Positions 8,594 to 18,159 are shown, counted from the stretch's first letter. The stretch is 24,563 nucleotides of DNA from Purshia tridentata (GCA_003254885.1 QANT01007638.1:1-24563), one strand, 5' to 3'. The notes: generated by a model from the sequence alone, not told the origin. A program made the numbers and translations.

Positions 8594-8611
8594 AGAGAGA
8601 GAGAGAGAGAG
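8594..8611 (-). repeat. (AG)9 microsatellite in the transporter 5' leader
   Basis: Reads as a CT repeat on the coding strand, ending ten bases before the ATG. CT-rich leaders are common in plant 5' UTRs. Confidence 0.85.
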
Positions 8612-8677
8612 TTGGCGTGAAACTTTGGATGTATATGTCTTAATGAAATGTTGAGGGGATTTCATGGGTTCTTTACC

Positions 8678-8686
8678 ATATATATA
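8678..8686 (-). promoter_or_regulatory. NPF5: TATA box of the transporter gene
   Basis: CCCTATATATATGG on the coding strand, about 95 bp upstream of the ATG. This predicts a start of transcription near 8650 and a 5' leader of about 65 nt containing the CT repeat. Confidence 0.65.
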
Positions 8687-8822
8687 GGGTGAATGAAAGT
8701 GGATTGATGACGTTTTATAGACTTTGCATTGACATTGATGTTCACTAGCCAGTGGTTTCAATTAGCAATATCCAATTAATAAATTGAAAATCTACTATAT
8801 CATTTGAGAAATATATGATTAA

Positions 8823-8831
8823 TTAAAAAAT
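8823..8831. repeat. MULE target-site duplication, left
   Basis: TTAAAAAAT; partner TTAATAAAT at 14227-14235, one mismatch. Confidence 0.75.
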
Positions 8832-9552
8832 GGTTATTTGTGTAAATGCCTACTCAAACTTATTTTTTTTCTCATTTTATCCTCTTTGAACTTTACAAAA
8901 GACTCCCAACTCCCAATTTCCATCAGCTTCATCCATTTGGCAATTAAAAAAGATGACACGTCACCTACGTGGATGCGTATTTTGATATTTACACAGCCTA
9001 AGAGTTGAGTAGGATTGACATATCGCCAAATAGGGAGGGCAAAAATCCCTGCCCTCAAAATTCCCCGTGGGGTCCCGCCCCAATTAAGCGGGTATGGTAT
9101 CCTGTCCCGCCCCATCCTACCTTGTCCCGTCCCTTATATTTGTTTAATAATAAAAAATTATATTATATACTTATATTATATTATAATTTTTTTCTTAATT
9201 TTTGTTATCTTTAAAATTTAATAGTGTCATTTTTATGATTTAGCATTAATGTAATTTAATATTATGAATTTTAATGTATTTTATCTATGCTATATATATT
9301 AATATTTATGTTGTTTTGGTATGTTATTAATTAAAAAAATTATTATTTTAAAATATAATAGGGTCCCCGAATACCTGATGGGACTCGATTACTCGACGGG
9401 GCGAGTATAGTATTGGCAAACCCACCCCGATCCCGCCTCATTGCCATTCCTTTGACCAAATCGGCGCCAACTTAGCTCAAAGTGGGTCCCACGCCATCTA
9501 ATTAAATGGATCTAGCCCTCCAGACTTTCTAGACGCTCCAGATGTTCCCAGT
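8832..9552. repeat. MULE left terminal inverted repeat, interrupted
   Basis: 8832-9031 matches the inverted right end from 14226 to about 14001. The match breaks at CGCCAAAT and resumes at 9462 with GGCGCCAACTTAGCTCAAAG, continuing to about 9552 (CTCCAGATGTTCCC). The gap is exactly the nested element at 9032-9453 plus its duplicated target. Confidence 0.88.
9032..9453. mobile_element. hAT-type MITE nested in the MULE left TIR
   Basis: Splits the left TIR at a point defined by the intact right TIR, so both borders are clear. Flanking 8-mers CGCCAAAT (9024-9031) and GACCAAAT (9454-9461) agree at 6 of 8, the hAT target size. Ends are short inverted repeats AGGGAGGGCAA and AGGAATGGCAA. The subterminal parts are rich in GGGG/CCCC blocks such as CCCGCCCC, and the core (about 9125-9360) is very AT-rich. 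No coding capacity. The superfamily rests on the target length and is less certain than the borders. Confidence 0.72.
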
Positions 9553-10896
9553 CTGCTCCATCATCTCCACCATTTTCTGATATTCTCCATCATTATTCTC
9601 GTCATCTTCTTGCTTCCATATTTCCATCAATGAGCACCATGAGTCACAAAAGCAACAGCACCAGTAGGCACCATGTAGTGGGGAACCAATGCAATGCTAC
9701 TATAGAAGAGTAGCTTAATTTGCCACATCTTGGACTAACAAACATCTAATTGTACGTATTGTCCTTGATTGTACGTATTTGTTTTTTGTATTTTTTTGCT
9801 TTAGTTGATGTCATGGAGTGGGTTGGTAATTTTGTTACTTTAATGATTTCGCAATGTAGAGGTCCAATAGATGTGGGTTCTTTGATGGGGGTTTCTGCTG
9901 ATGTTATTTTGCTTTGGAATGAGATTTGTTGGGTTTAGTTAATGGCAGCAGGAGATGTTAGTTTAGTTTGTGTTCTTACTTTGTTTTGTTAAAACCTCCT
10001 CCTTTCTTTAATCCACAGGAGGCGGCTACTTCAACCAAAAAAAGGGCGACCCCCTATTCAAACCGAAAGAAGTACCTCAGGTTTGTGTTTTGGTTTTGTA
10101 AAAGACCCAGGTGTATGGGGAAAAGAGACCCTGAATAATTTGTAAAAGACCCTATATAATGGGCATATGTTTGGTTTTCAATATTAGTTATAAAATTTCT
10201 AATTAATATAGGCATCCTTGTTTTGTTTCCCAATTAATATAGGCATCAATATTGGGTTGAAGAAAACATTCCCTCTTACAAAATTATCACAATAAACCAT
10301 CAATATTTACTCACCAATAAAAAAATACAAACAATATTTACAAAAAATATTCACCATCAAAATTACTCCAAAACCAATAAATGAGCACAAAATACCCTTG
10401 TTCATTGGCAATATTCACCATCTATATGCACCAACAATATACAATTAGCCAAAAACCACAAAAAATAAGCCTTCACCATACATTTTCACCATAAGTGTAC
10501 CATTTCCAATTAAACACCACAATAAACCCACATTCCCTATATGCACCAACTGCCATGAATGAGTACCCATTGATTATACCAAAACCATCAAATAACACCA
10601 ATGAACTTTTATGAACAATTAAAGCTACCAAACCATCAAAAAAAGTCATCAAAAGCCATCAAAAAGCCATATATGTTATCTTAATATTAGCACTTAGAAT
10701 TCCCAAATGGGCTTCTTCATGGCCCTCTTGCATTTTCTACTCTATTGTGGATCACATGTGGAGGCATGCACAAGTCCACTTTTAGAAGTGTTTTGAGATT
10801 GTTAAATTAGATAAGTTTAATTAAGAAATCAGTGATTAACCGAAGGGTGGGGAATTAAACCTTAATCCAACCTTTATTCTTCACTTTGGGGCATAT
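9553..10896. other. MULE non-coding 3' region
   Basis: Downstream of the transposase relic and inside the MULE. No domain is recognised; the 62-codon open frame at 9750-9938 resembles nothing known to me. A 16-bp direct repeat AATTAATATAGGCATC is at 10201-10216 and 10232-10247. From about 10260 to 10690 the + strand is strikingly poor in G and full of CACCA/ACCATCAA words. Confidence 0.6.
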
Positions 10897-13253
10897 TCAG
10901 ATGTTGTGATCTTTATCTCCATATCTACTGCACCTAATTCTAAGGTTGAACTTCTGTAACTTGTGGCCCTTGGATGCTAGTGCCTTAGGCTCATTAGTAG
11001 CTCGGATTCTTGCGTTCTTTGGCCTTCCAGGCGACTTGTGAAATTTGGGAAGCATCAATGGTATCTTACCTGTTGTTACCCATAAGTCTTGACTTGTCAT
11101 TGGACTAATTATAGGTGTGTAGGTTCTCTCATAAGCTTCTTTCTTGTAGCAATCAACCATAAACTCCTCCGGCTCACCTGAAATGTGCTAATGACTGCAC
11201 ATTCATGTACATAAGGAATACCACTAAGGTCCCACATTCTACATGAGCATGTTTTCATGTCCAAATCCATTCTATGAGTTCGACCACTGTATATTCTAAC
11301 TTGGTACTTTTTCTCCCCTCCTAGTCTTGGGATTTAGTAGAAACACTTATCCTTGTTTTATTCTAGAATTTTGTGAATTCTAGGCCTAATAGAATGACTT
11401 CATCTCTCTAACCATGTCCTTCTACTACATTCAACAAATTAGATAAAGCCTTGTCCTTTCTAACATTGTAAGGATATGCTTATCTCTTGCATTCAATATA
11501 GCTTTGTTGAAGGCCTCACAATTGTTATTATCATTTAATGTCCGTAATGAAATGAGACTTGGCCCAATGCTTTGCAGGTCTTTCATGTAGCCAATTGAAG
11601 GCTATCTCATCAAGCTCTAGCATTTTCTTCATCTCATCATCGAGCGAGCCACTATATTGTTGATGCCCTTGCAGCGTTCTCTAACTGTAACTTCAATGCC
11701 AACCCTTTGTGTGGCTTATTGAAGTTTGAATAGAGATGATTCAAGCAATGTTAATGCTCAACATGTGGGAACAACTCCTCTACTGCCTCAAGCAAGTCCT
11801 TCTGCTTATCTGTCATAAAAATCTAACCATGTGAATTCTCAATTTGCAAGTCATCTCCAGCAACTTCAAAACTATCTCCAACTATCATAAATCTCAACCT
11901 CTACCACATAATATGCAATGGGGAACATCCCATTATTGGCATCAACCCCAACAACGAACAAGATTTGTCCAAGGTAGGGTCCTTTGATGTGGCAACCATC
12001 CAACCATATGAAGGGCCTACATCCTTCAAGGAAACCCTTATTAAATGCACCTAGGCATATATATATATTCTCTCAAATGTGGCCTCACTCTCCAGACTTG
12101 ATTGTATGCCTACAGTTGTTCCTTCATTTTATTTCACAAGCTCATCACAATAATCCCAAAAGGCAGCATACTGTTGATTGTATTTACCCTCCAATATGGT
12201 TCCTACATTCGCTTTTGCTCTGTATATTTGTGAATCTGATGGATTGATTTTACATTCTACCTTCACGTGTTCCCTAAAAGCTTGTAGGTACCACGTACAT
12301 TGGGTTGCAGCTTAGTTCGTATTGCAAACTTAGTGGCTAAGTATGTGGCATTGATGGCCCTATTTGTGGTAAACTTGTTACACTTGTGTTTTGCTCTTAA
12401 GGTCTTGATAAAGAGGTCTGGGCTCCCATTCAAGGAAATGGACACCTCTTGTGCACACACTTTGCTCTCATAGCATCTGGATCATTCTTAAGGAACCTGA
12501 GACCCCTCTCAGTTTGTCTTGAGTACTGTCTAACAACAGCCCTAAACAATTAGCTGTAGTAAATCTTTTTCTTATACAAAACTGTACATTCTTTATGTCT
12601 ACTTCAGGTCTAAAGACCACATATTTGGAAATGTCAAACTTAGGTAATCTTCTCTTAGAACTACCTATATCATGCTCTGATTCAGAAAAAGTTGCTTCAT
12701 AGTCTCCAATCCTAGAGTCTTGAGTGCTATCTCCATCTTCTAGGTCTAGTTTGTCAGGCTCTATGGTCAACAAATGATTTGTACAATTTGTCATTCTCTT
12801 TTAGAATGTTGATATTAGTTTCACTATCTTCATAGCCACTATAAAAAAAATTAGCATCATGCTCATCCTCTGCTTCTACTTTATGATCCACATATGGGTT
12901 CTCATTTTCTTGCCTCTCCATCTCATTGACACCTTCAGTAAGCTCAATTGTCAATTCATGTATAGTGATAATTTGTATATCCTCACTCTTTCTAATTGTG
13001 TAAATACTAACCATCCTCTCCAAACTAGCTGAAATTTACTCACATAAATTGAAAAGTGTATGGTCAGACTTGATTTAAACAATAGCATCATCTTTGAAGT
13101 AGAAAAAACACATATCCTGTAGTCCAACCAGTTGATTATTCCATTCAACTTTAACAAAGATATGGTATCCACACAACAATGGTCAAACCAGCTAACAATA
13201 CCACCAACATAGCATGGTGAGCTATCAATATTACATATATAATTTTTTCCCAT
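10897..13253 (-). pseudogene. MuDR-type transposase relic
   Basis: Read on the minus strand in several frames. N-terminal domain at 13253-12951: YVGGIVSWFDHCCVD and a Leu-rich helix. An acidic stretch follows at about 12950-12700. MuDR DNA-binding region at about 12650-12263: FRPEVDIKN and IKTLRAKHKCNKFTTNRAIN. Catalytic MULE domain at about 12030-11400: WLDGCHIKGPYLGQ (Asp at 12000), GVDANNGMFPIAYYVVEVE, FMTDKQKDLLEAVEELFPHV (Asp at 11810) and NNNCEAFNKAILNARDK. SWIM zinc finger near 11260-11200: CSCRMWDLSGIPYVH, with the third metal ligand Cys changed to Tyr. C-terminus: SPGRPKNARIRA and a decayed CCHC knuckle IRCSRYGDKDHNI. The enzyme would cut and rejoin MULE ends in the nucleus. Many stops and frameshifts make it inactive. 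Confidence 0.9.
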
Positions 13254-13904
13254 GATACAACTTGATTATAACCTCATCTTGATCAACTACATAACATGAA
13301 AAAATGGACAATTCATTACAAATCTGTTAACACAAATGTCAAATTTTTGAACCATATATTAACAATATTTAATTATGAATGTTATTTTTTCAAATACCCA
13401 AAACATTTCAAATTTATTGAGGACAAATTTTCAAATACCTATGTAATCCAAAGGTTATAAAAAACTAAATTTTCAGCAATACCAAAACCATTCTATTATT
13501 TGAATAAAAAGCCATTAACCTTAAGAAAAATACACGAAACCCCACATCAAACCCCGAAAACCTTAAAATATTTGTAAGGGCACATCATTCAACAATAGCA
13601 AAACAATTTAATACCCATAAAAGTTGAACCCCATGTCTCAATAATGGAGATGAAGATATGAAAACCCTAACTTTTGGGACCACCATCGATACAAACAAAA
13701 AAGAAGAAAGAAATTCCACTTACTTTCCACTGGTGTATATGTTCTCTACACATCACCATCTTCCAACCCTCACCTTTCTAAGAAGAAGAGCCTTATACCT
13801 TTTGAATCTTCTCTGTCTTCTTTTCGAATCTTCCATGTCTTCTTTTCGAATCTTAACTGTGTATTCTGCTGACCCTTTGCTAACCTTTACTTTTCGAAGA
13901 GACA
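13254..13904. other. MULE 5' region between transposase relic and right TIR
   Basis: AT-rich, no coding signal. A short tandem duplication TCTTCTTTTCGAATCTT lies at about 13810-13852. Probably the transposase leader or promoter. Confidence 0.5.
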
Positions 13905-14226
13905 GGAAACAGTGGAGCATCTGGAGAGTTTGGAGCGTTTGGAGGGTTGGATCCATTTAATTAGATGGTGGGACCCGCTTTGAGCTGACATGGCACCAAT
14001 TTGGCGATATGTCAGTCCTACTCAACTCTTAAGCTGTGAAAATACCAAAATGCCCATCTACGTAGGCACCATGTCATAATTTTTAATGGCCAAATGTATG
14101 GAGCTGACGAAAATTGGGAGCTAGGAGTTTTTTATAAAGTTTAGGGGGGTAAAGTGAGAGGATCAAAGTTTAAGGGGAAAAGTAGGAAAAATAATAAGCT
14201 TCAGGGGGCATTTACACAAATAAGCC
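13905..14226. repeat. MULE right terminal inverted repeat
   Basis: Uninterrupted partner of the left TIR, about 320 bp. Contains TTGGCGATATGTCAGTCCTA, whose inverse on the left side is the insertion site of the nested MITE. The transposase would be transcribed leftward from this end. Confidence 0.88.
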
Positions 14227-14235
14227 TTAATAAAT
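14227..14235. repeat. MULE target-site duplication, right
   Basis: TTAATAAAT; also overlaps the left target duplication of the next element (14229-14237). Confidence 0.75.
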
Positions 14236-14454
14236 TAAGAGTGCTGCTATATGTACACCCTAATTCCTCTCACTACACACCTTCTCCATTCAATTTGTGA
14301 AATTACTGCTATCACCCAATATCAAAAGACAATATGACAATATTTTTTTCTTTTCTTTTTCAAAAAAATATTTTTGAAAAAAAAAATAAAAAAATTCAAC
14401 CCCTTGCCTCTTGACCTTGTCGCTGGTGACGGACTAGACACTATCAGCTGCCAG

Positions 14455-14600
14455 CGCTTCTCCTCCTTCTCTCTCTTTCTCTTTCCCTATCTTTCCTCTC
14501 TCTCTCTCTCTTTCTCTCGCTCCTTTACTTTTTCCCTCTCTATTCTCTTTCCCTTTCTCTTTGCTCACTGCCATTCTTTCTCTCTGTGTAATCAGATCCC
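14455..14600 (+). repeat. Polypyrimidine tract
   Basis: Almost pure C/T for about 130 bp (TCTCTCTTTCTCTTTCCC words), facing a polypurine tract at 14745-14840 in the same element. The two could pair as an imperfect hairpin. Confidence 0.75.
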
Positions 14601-14744
14601 AAGGTTGGTGAGCTTGCCGGCCTCCATATTGATGAACTTCACCACGGACATCGGTTGGGCTGGGCTGGGCTCGCTGGGGAGTGGTTGTGCTTGGGTGTAG
14701 TGGGGTTGGGTTTTGGTTTTGTGGCTTTGGTTCTTCATCTCAAC

Positions 14745-14840
14745 AGGGAAGAAGGCGGAGAAATAGCAGGAGAGGAAGAAAGAGAAAAAGAGGAAACTAG
14801 GAAAGAGATAGAGAGGAAAGAAGAGAGAAAGAAAGGCTAG
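14745..14840 (+). repeat. Polypurine tract
   Basis: Almost pure A/G (GAAAGAGATAGAGAGGAAAG words), opposite in sense to the tract at 14455-14600. Confidence 0.75.
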
Positions 14841-14907
14841 GATGGCAGAGGGAGGTCAGCTTGCTGGGTGGCTGGGATGACTGGCCCTTTTTTTTTTAAT
14901 TTAAAAT

Positions 14908-15040
14908 TTCACATTTGGGGTGGGGGTGTGTGGTTTGGATGCGTTAGTGGGGGTGTGTAGTGAGAAATTTGGTNTTCATATTTGGGGTGGGGGTGTGTGG
15001 TTTGGATGCGTTAGTGGGGGTGTGTAGTGAGAAATTTGGT
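14908..15040. repeat. 66-bp duplication flanking a single N (14974)
   Basis: 14908-14973 and 14975-15040 are identical except for one C/T difference, and the only ambiguous base of the window, an N, lies exactly between them. This is what a scaffold join of two contigs with an unmerged overlap looks like, so the duplication is probably an artefact. Confidence 0.85.
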
Positions 15041-15170
15041 TAGATTAATGAGATATGGATATTTTAGTAACGAGAGGGGTATGTTATGAGAATTCAAATT
15101 TGAGAAGATTCTAAAGGATGTGTAGTGAGAAGAACTGGGGTGTGCAAATAACGGCATTCTTAATTAATTA

Positions 15171-15440
15171 TGTTTTTTTCTAAATAAATTTATTCGATCA
15201 AAATATGATGTCGGCAAGGTAGTGTGCAAGGTCTATAGTAATATAAGTGTGACAGAATATTCATTACATTTTTTAAGTGTGCAAGGGATGTTTAACTTTT
15301 ATTTTTATTTTTATGTTTAACAATATGGTTAATTCCACTTTGCACTCTTGTTGTTTTGGTCAAATAACATATTCGTACTTGACTTTTAAAACGTATAAAT
15401 GTTAAACCAAACTTTCAAATCTTTGCAATGTTTCCCTTGG
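15171..15440. other. AT-rich spacer, nothing recognised
   Basis: No reading frame, repeat or element border seen. Confidence 0.5.
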
Positions 15441-16194
15441 TTTCAGGTAAATTGTTGAGTGTACGTCCAATTTTTAGCTGAAATGGCCTTTCTCCATAGA
15501 TACCACTAGGGTATATATTGAGAATTGAGACTACAACTTAAAGACTAAGAATGAGACCACTTGTTTTGTTTTCTTGTGCAATTTGGTGGAGACTATGAAG
15601 ATAGAACCACTACATGTGACTGTGCAGTACCTTGAGGGTGGAGAGGTTGATAACGCCATTGTCACATTGTGAGGTATGAACAACAGAGCATGTCAGCTAC
15701 ACACTTTTTTCATAATATCTTTAAAAAACTTGAGATTTGACTTGAACAACAATGTCTTAAACTCGATAGAGTGGCAGTCATCGGAATTTTTCAAGTCAAT
15801 GTTTAGGAGGAAACGTTGAGGAAGAAATGGAACAACTAATTGAAAGCCAAAAAATCTTGTTGAATAGGTTGAACTCAATGTGGACAAACTTGAGCCAAAC
15901 TAGAGAGGTAATCCCAACCAAAATTTAATCTGTGAAATTTTTGTAAGAAAGATCAATGGCTTGAAGGTTGTGAAGGGTCAAAATGGATGACATAAATGTT
16001 TCAAAGAATGAGTTGTGGTTCAGAAAGAGCAATTTGAGATTATAGAGGAGTTAGAGGAAGGAAAAAACTAGTGTGAATTTGTTGTGCAATGCCATTATGT
16101 CAACAAAATAAATTGAGCCCAACGTCTGCCACATAAGTGCCTAACGGTTGACGTCCAACTTAGAAGGGATAACATTGAAATGGTTTGATAGTTT
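15441..16194 (-). pseudogene. Probable leucine-rich-repeat protein relic, part 1
   Basis: On the minus strand from about 16100 the translation reads LYNLKLLFLNHNSF, then LTLHNLQAIDLSYKNF and ITSLVWLKF. Leu/Ile spacing and the L-x-x-I-D-L-S-x-x-x-F pattern fit plant extracellular leucine-rich repeats of receptor-like proteins. INLSTLKVL near 15640 may be a further repeat. Stops and frame changes are frequent, so it is not a working gene. No kinase or transmembrane part is visible. The family call rests on repeat spacing only. Confidence 0.4.
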
Positions 16195-17540
16195 TTTCAT
16201 GACCCAACCCTGGATTAAGAGTAAATTCTGAATTAAGGCTCTAATTATAGAATTAACTTCTATACTAGAATGTGACGTGAAAAATTAGAATAAATAAAAA
16301 TAAACTTCGTATAATAACTGAATTGAAGCTTAATTTACAAACTCAATCGTACTTATGTAATTTACACTATTCACAGTCTCAAATCAATGCAACTCCAACT
16401 CAGTTCATGCTAAATCACCTTAATCATCTCTAGTCAGTTTCGCACTATCTCTCCCTATAGTACCTAAAAAGTCTATGAGGGGGTAAGCTCTAATCAATGA
16501 CTCAGTAAAAGCATACGACTTCAACATTGTACAAACTAGGTTTAAAGAGTGGACAAACTTATATCATTAATTAATTCAGTAGTTTTTTTATGATTTCTTT
16601 TACAGGATTAGGCTTAGAGGACGATAGGACAAGCAAGACAATTTTTAAAGGAAAATTAGACACAAATTTGAGGTAAGGGGATCTGGGAAACCTTGGCATG
16701 TGTTTTGATTTTATTGAATATTTGATGAAAAATGTAATATGCATGCTAATACATGACTTATTTGAATTACTTGAGCATTATAGGAATTAGTTTATTATTA
16801 TAAATTATTAGTAATGCATTTATTTAAAGATGAAACATGAATCATTGAGAATTGAGTTGTGGTAAGTAGGGATTGGGTGTTATAGTGAATTTCATAGTGT
16901 GCACAGGTACTAAGGAGTGAAGCCCCTTCAGTTGCGACTGATAAAACGATCTAAGACGCTCAAGGCGCATTAGGACCTTTGATTGCAATCGAAGTTAGGA
17001 TGTTTTACACTTTAGCTGCAGTTAAAGTGAAGATGTGTTGTGATTTACTTTTCAATGGATTAATAAAAATTGCAACATAAAATTCATGCATCACTAGTAT
17101 TATTACATGTTATATTATTTGTTTCATGATTGTGTGTTTTCACTGAGCTTCAGTTTAATCAATTGTGTAGGTTAGGGTCTTATATCCCTACTGAGCCGTT
17201 GGTTTAAGCTCACTCCCTCTTAGACGTTGTAGGTTCATTTACTGAAGGTCCCAAACCATAGGAGGAATAGCAAGACGTAGTATTTGTAAATAAATGTAAA
17301 ACAATGTTTGAAGTTTAGCGTAACTTTTGAGGCTTTGTAAAACCTAAAGTACTGTGACAATGTGTGTGATGCAAATAAAGTTTTGAAATCAATTTTTGTT
17401 GTATAAATTATTTGAAGAGTTTATTTCTCTTTAATTTATTTTCCTTTGTCACATTATGATTATAGAGTTAATTTTGTAATTAAAGTGTGATTCACTGCTT
17501 AATCTGGGATTTACTCTTAATCCTGGATTGGGGCATAACA
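16195..17540. mobile_element. Solo LTR, probably Ty3/gypsy (1346 bp)
   Basis: The right end GGATTGGGGCATAACA inverts to TGTTATGCCCCAATCC, and the left end reads TTTCATGACCCAACCC. The inverted match continues through GGATTAAGAGTAAAT. Taking the left start as a mutated TG, 5-bp flanks AGTTT (16190-16194) and AGTTC (17541-17545) match at 4 of 5. CTACTGAGCCGTTGG followed by TTTAAGCTCACTCCC at about 17188-17217 resembles a block I recall in plant gypsy LTRs. There is no internal coding region, so a solo LTR left by recombination fits best. A TIR transposon is the alternative. Confidence 0.6.
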
Positions 17541-17545
17541 AGTTC

Positions 17546-17703
17546 AGGTTTAATATTGAAATGTTTTGAAAGTCAGAGACCAATGTATTATTTGACACAA
17601 ATAATAGGAGTGTAATTAAAGATATATCCATTGAGTAGTGTTGAAAAATATTTCGAGTAGTGCTTGATCCATCCTTAAACACTACTCGATCATCTTTTAA
17701 CAT
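17546..17703 (-). pseudogene. Probable leucine-rich-repeat protein relic, part 2
   Basis: Beyond the solo LTR the minus strand reads SDFQNISILNLNL (about 17575-17540), resembling the YQTISMLSLL segment on the other side of the insertion (about 16190-16160). Likely the upstream part of the same broken gene. Only a short stretch is recognisable. Confidence 0.3.
17654..17688. repeat. Short perfect inverted repeat
   Basis: CGAGTAGTG at 17654-17662 and CACTACTCG at 17680-17688 with a 17-nt loop. No known role. Confidence 0.5.
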
Positions 17704-17791
17704 TACTGATAAGTGATCAAGAGAGGTTTAAGTAACTCTCAATGGCTATATATATTTTCAAAAAAAAAAAAAAGATCATACGTCTTTGAAT

Positions 17792-18152
17792 GGGATCCAG
17801 ATCCTCTACTAAGTTTCTTAATTAATCTCCTAATCTTACTAACCTTTCACCAAGATTTGATATTTTCTTAAGCAACCGTATATGGTAGATGAGGGTTTAA
17901 TTTGCAAGTGGGAGATGAAGTGGTGCTGGGTAAAAAACAAACAATATTGATGAAGTGGTTATGGGTTTTGCAAGAGGCAAATCCACGACGGTTTTAAACA
18001 TTTGATATTATCTTTTTTTTTATATTTTATTTGGTGGTAATAGCAATAAATAAGTGTGAGCAATTAGATACTAATAAAGACACACGACACTCTATAATTA
18101 AAAGATTAGTAAGATTAGGAAATTAAGAAGCTTAGGAGAGGATGAAAATCCC
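17792..18152. mobile_element. MITE, 361 bp
   Basis: Perfect 7-bp direct repeats TTTGAAT at 17785-17791 and 18153-18159. Ends begin GGGATCCAGATCCTCT on the left and GGGATTTTCATCCTCT read inward from the right. The inverted match goes on through CTAAG-TTCTTAAT and TCCTAATCTTACTAA, about 60 bp in all. No coding capacity. Superfamily not assigned; 7 bp may be a decayed 8- or 9-bp duplication. Confidence 0.82.
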
Positions 18153-18159
18153 TTTGAAT

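Larger units (their letters stand above)
8832..14226 (-). mobile_element. Complete but inactive Mutator-like element (MULE)
   Basis: The left end GGTTATTTGTGTAAATGCC and the right end, read inward as GGCTTATTTGTGTAAATGCC, are inverted copies. The similarity continues for some 300 bp inward on each side, once a nested MITE is removed from the left copy. Flanking 9-mers TTAAAAAAT (8823-8831) and TTAATAAAT (14227-14235) match at 8 of 9, the target duplication size of Mutator elements. Inside is a minus-strand MuDR-type transposase relic. 5395 bp including the nested insertion. The left end lies about 145 bp upstream of the transporter TATA box. Confidence 0.9.
14238..15161. mobile_element. Non-autonomous Mutator-like element
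   Basis: Left end AGAGTGCTGCTATATGTACA and the right end read inward, AGAATGCCGTTATTTGCACA, are inverted copies. Both go on into CACCC and TTC-TCTCACTACACA. Flanking 9-mers AATAAATTA (14229-14237) and AATTAATTA (15162-15170) differ at one base; the border is uncertain by one base because the flanks are repetitive. No transposase. The middle (about 14395-14880) is GC-richer and unlike the ends, which could be captured host sequence (Pack-MULE) but has no recognisable gene. The 108-codon frame at 14374-14700 is largely a CT-repeat translation. Confidence 0.75.

Noticed and set aside
8489..8761. 90-codon minus-strand frame with an earlier ATG as alternative transporter start
   Set aside because: It is in a different frame from exon 1, crosses the TATA box and does not join to exon 2 in frame.
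8834..9221. Small reading frames over 8834-9221 on both strands
   Set aside because: They lie in the MULE TIR and nested MITE, which are non-coding.
14374..14840. 108- and 61-codon frames, Ser/Leu-rich and Glu/Lys-rich
   Set aside because: Composition reflects the C/T and A/G tracts; no conserved motif.
16195..17540. DNA transposon with long TIRs
   Set aside because: The inverted ends fit one, but TG-like/CA ends, a 5-bp flank match and LTR-like internal words make a solo LTR more economical. Kept as the stated alternative.
16156..17572. 34-bp target-site duplication
   Set aside because: No known plant integrase or transposase makes one that long, and a 5-bp duplication already fits the LTR borders.
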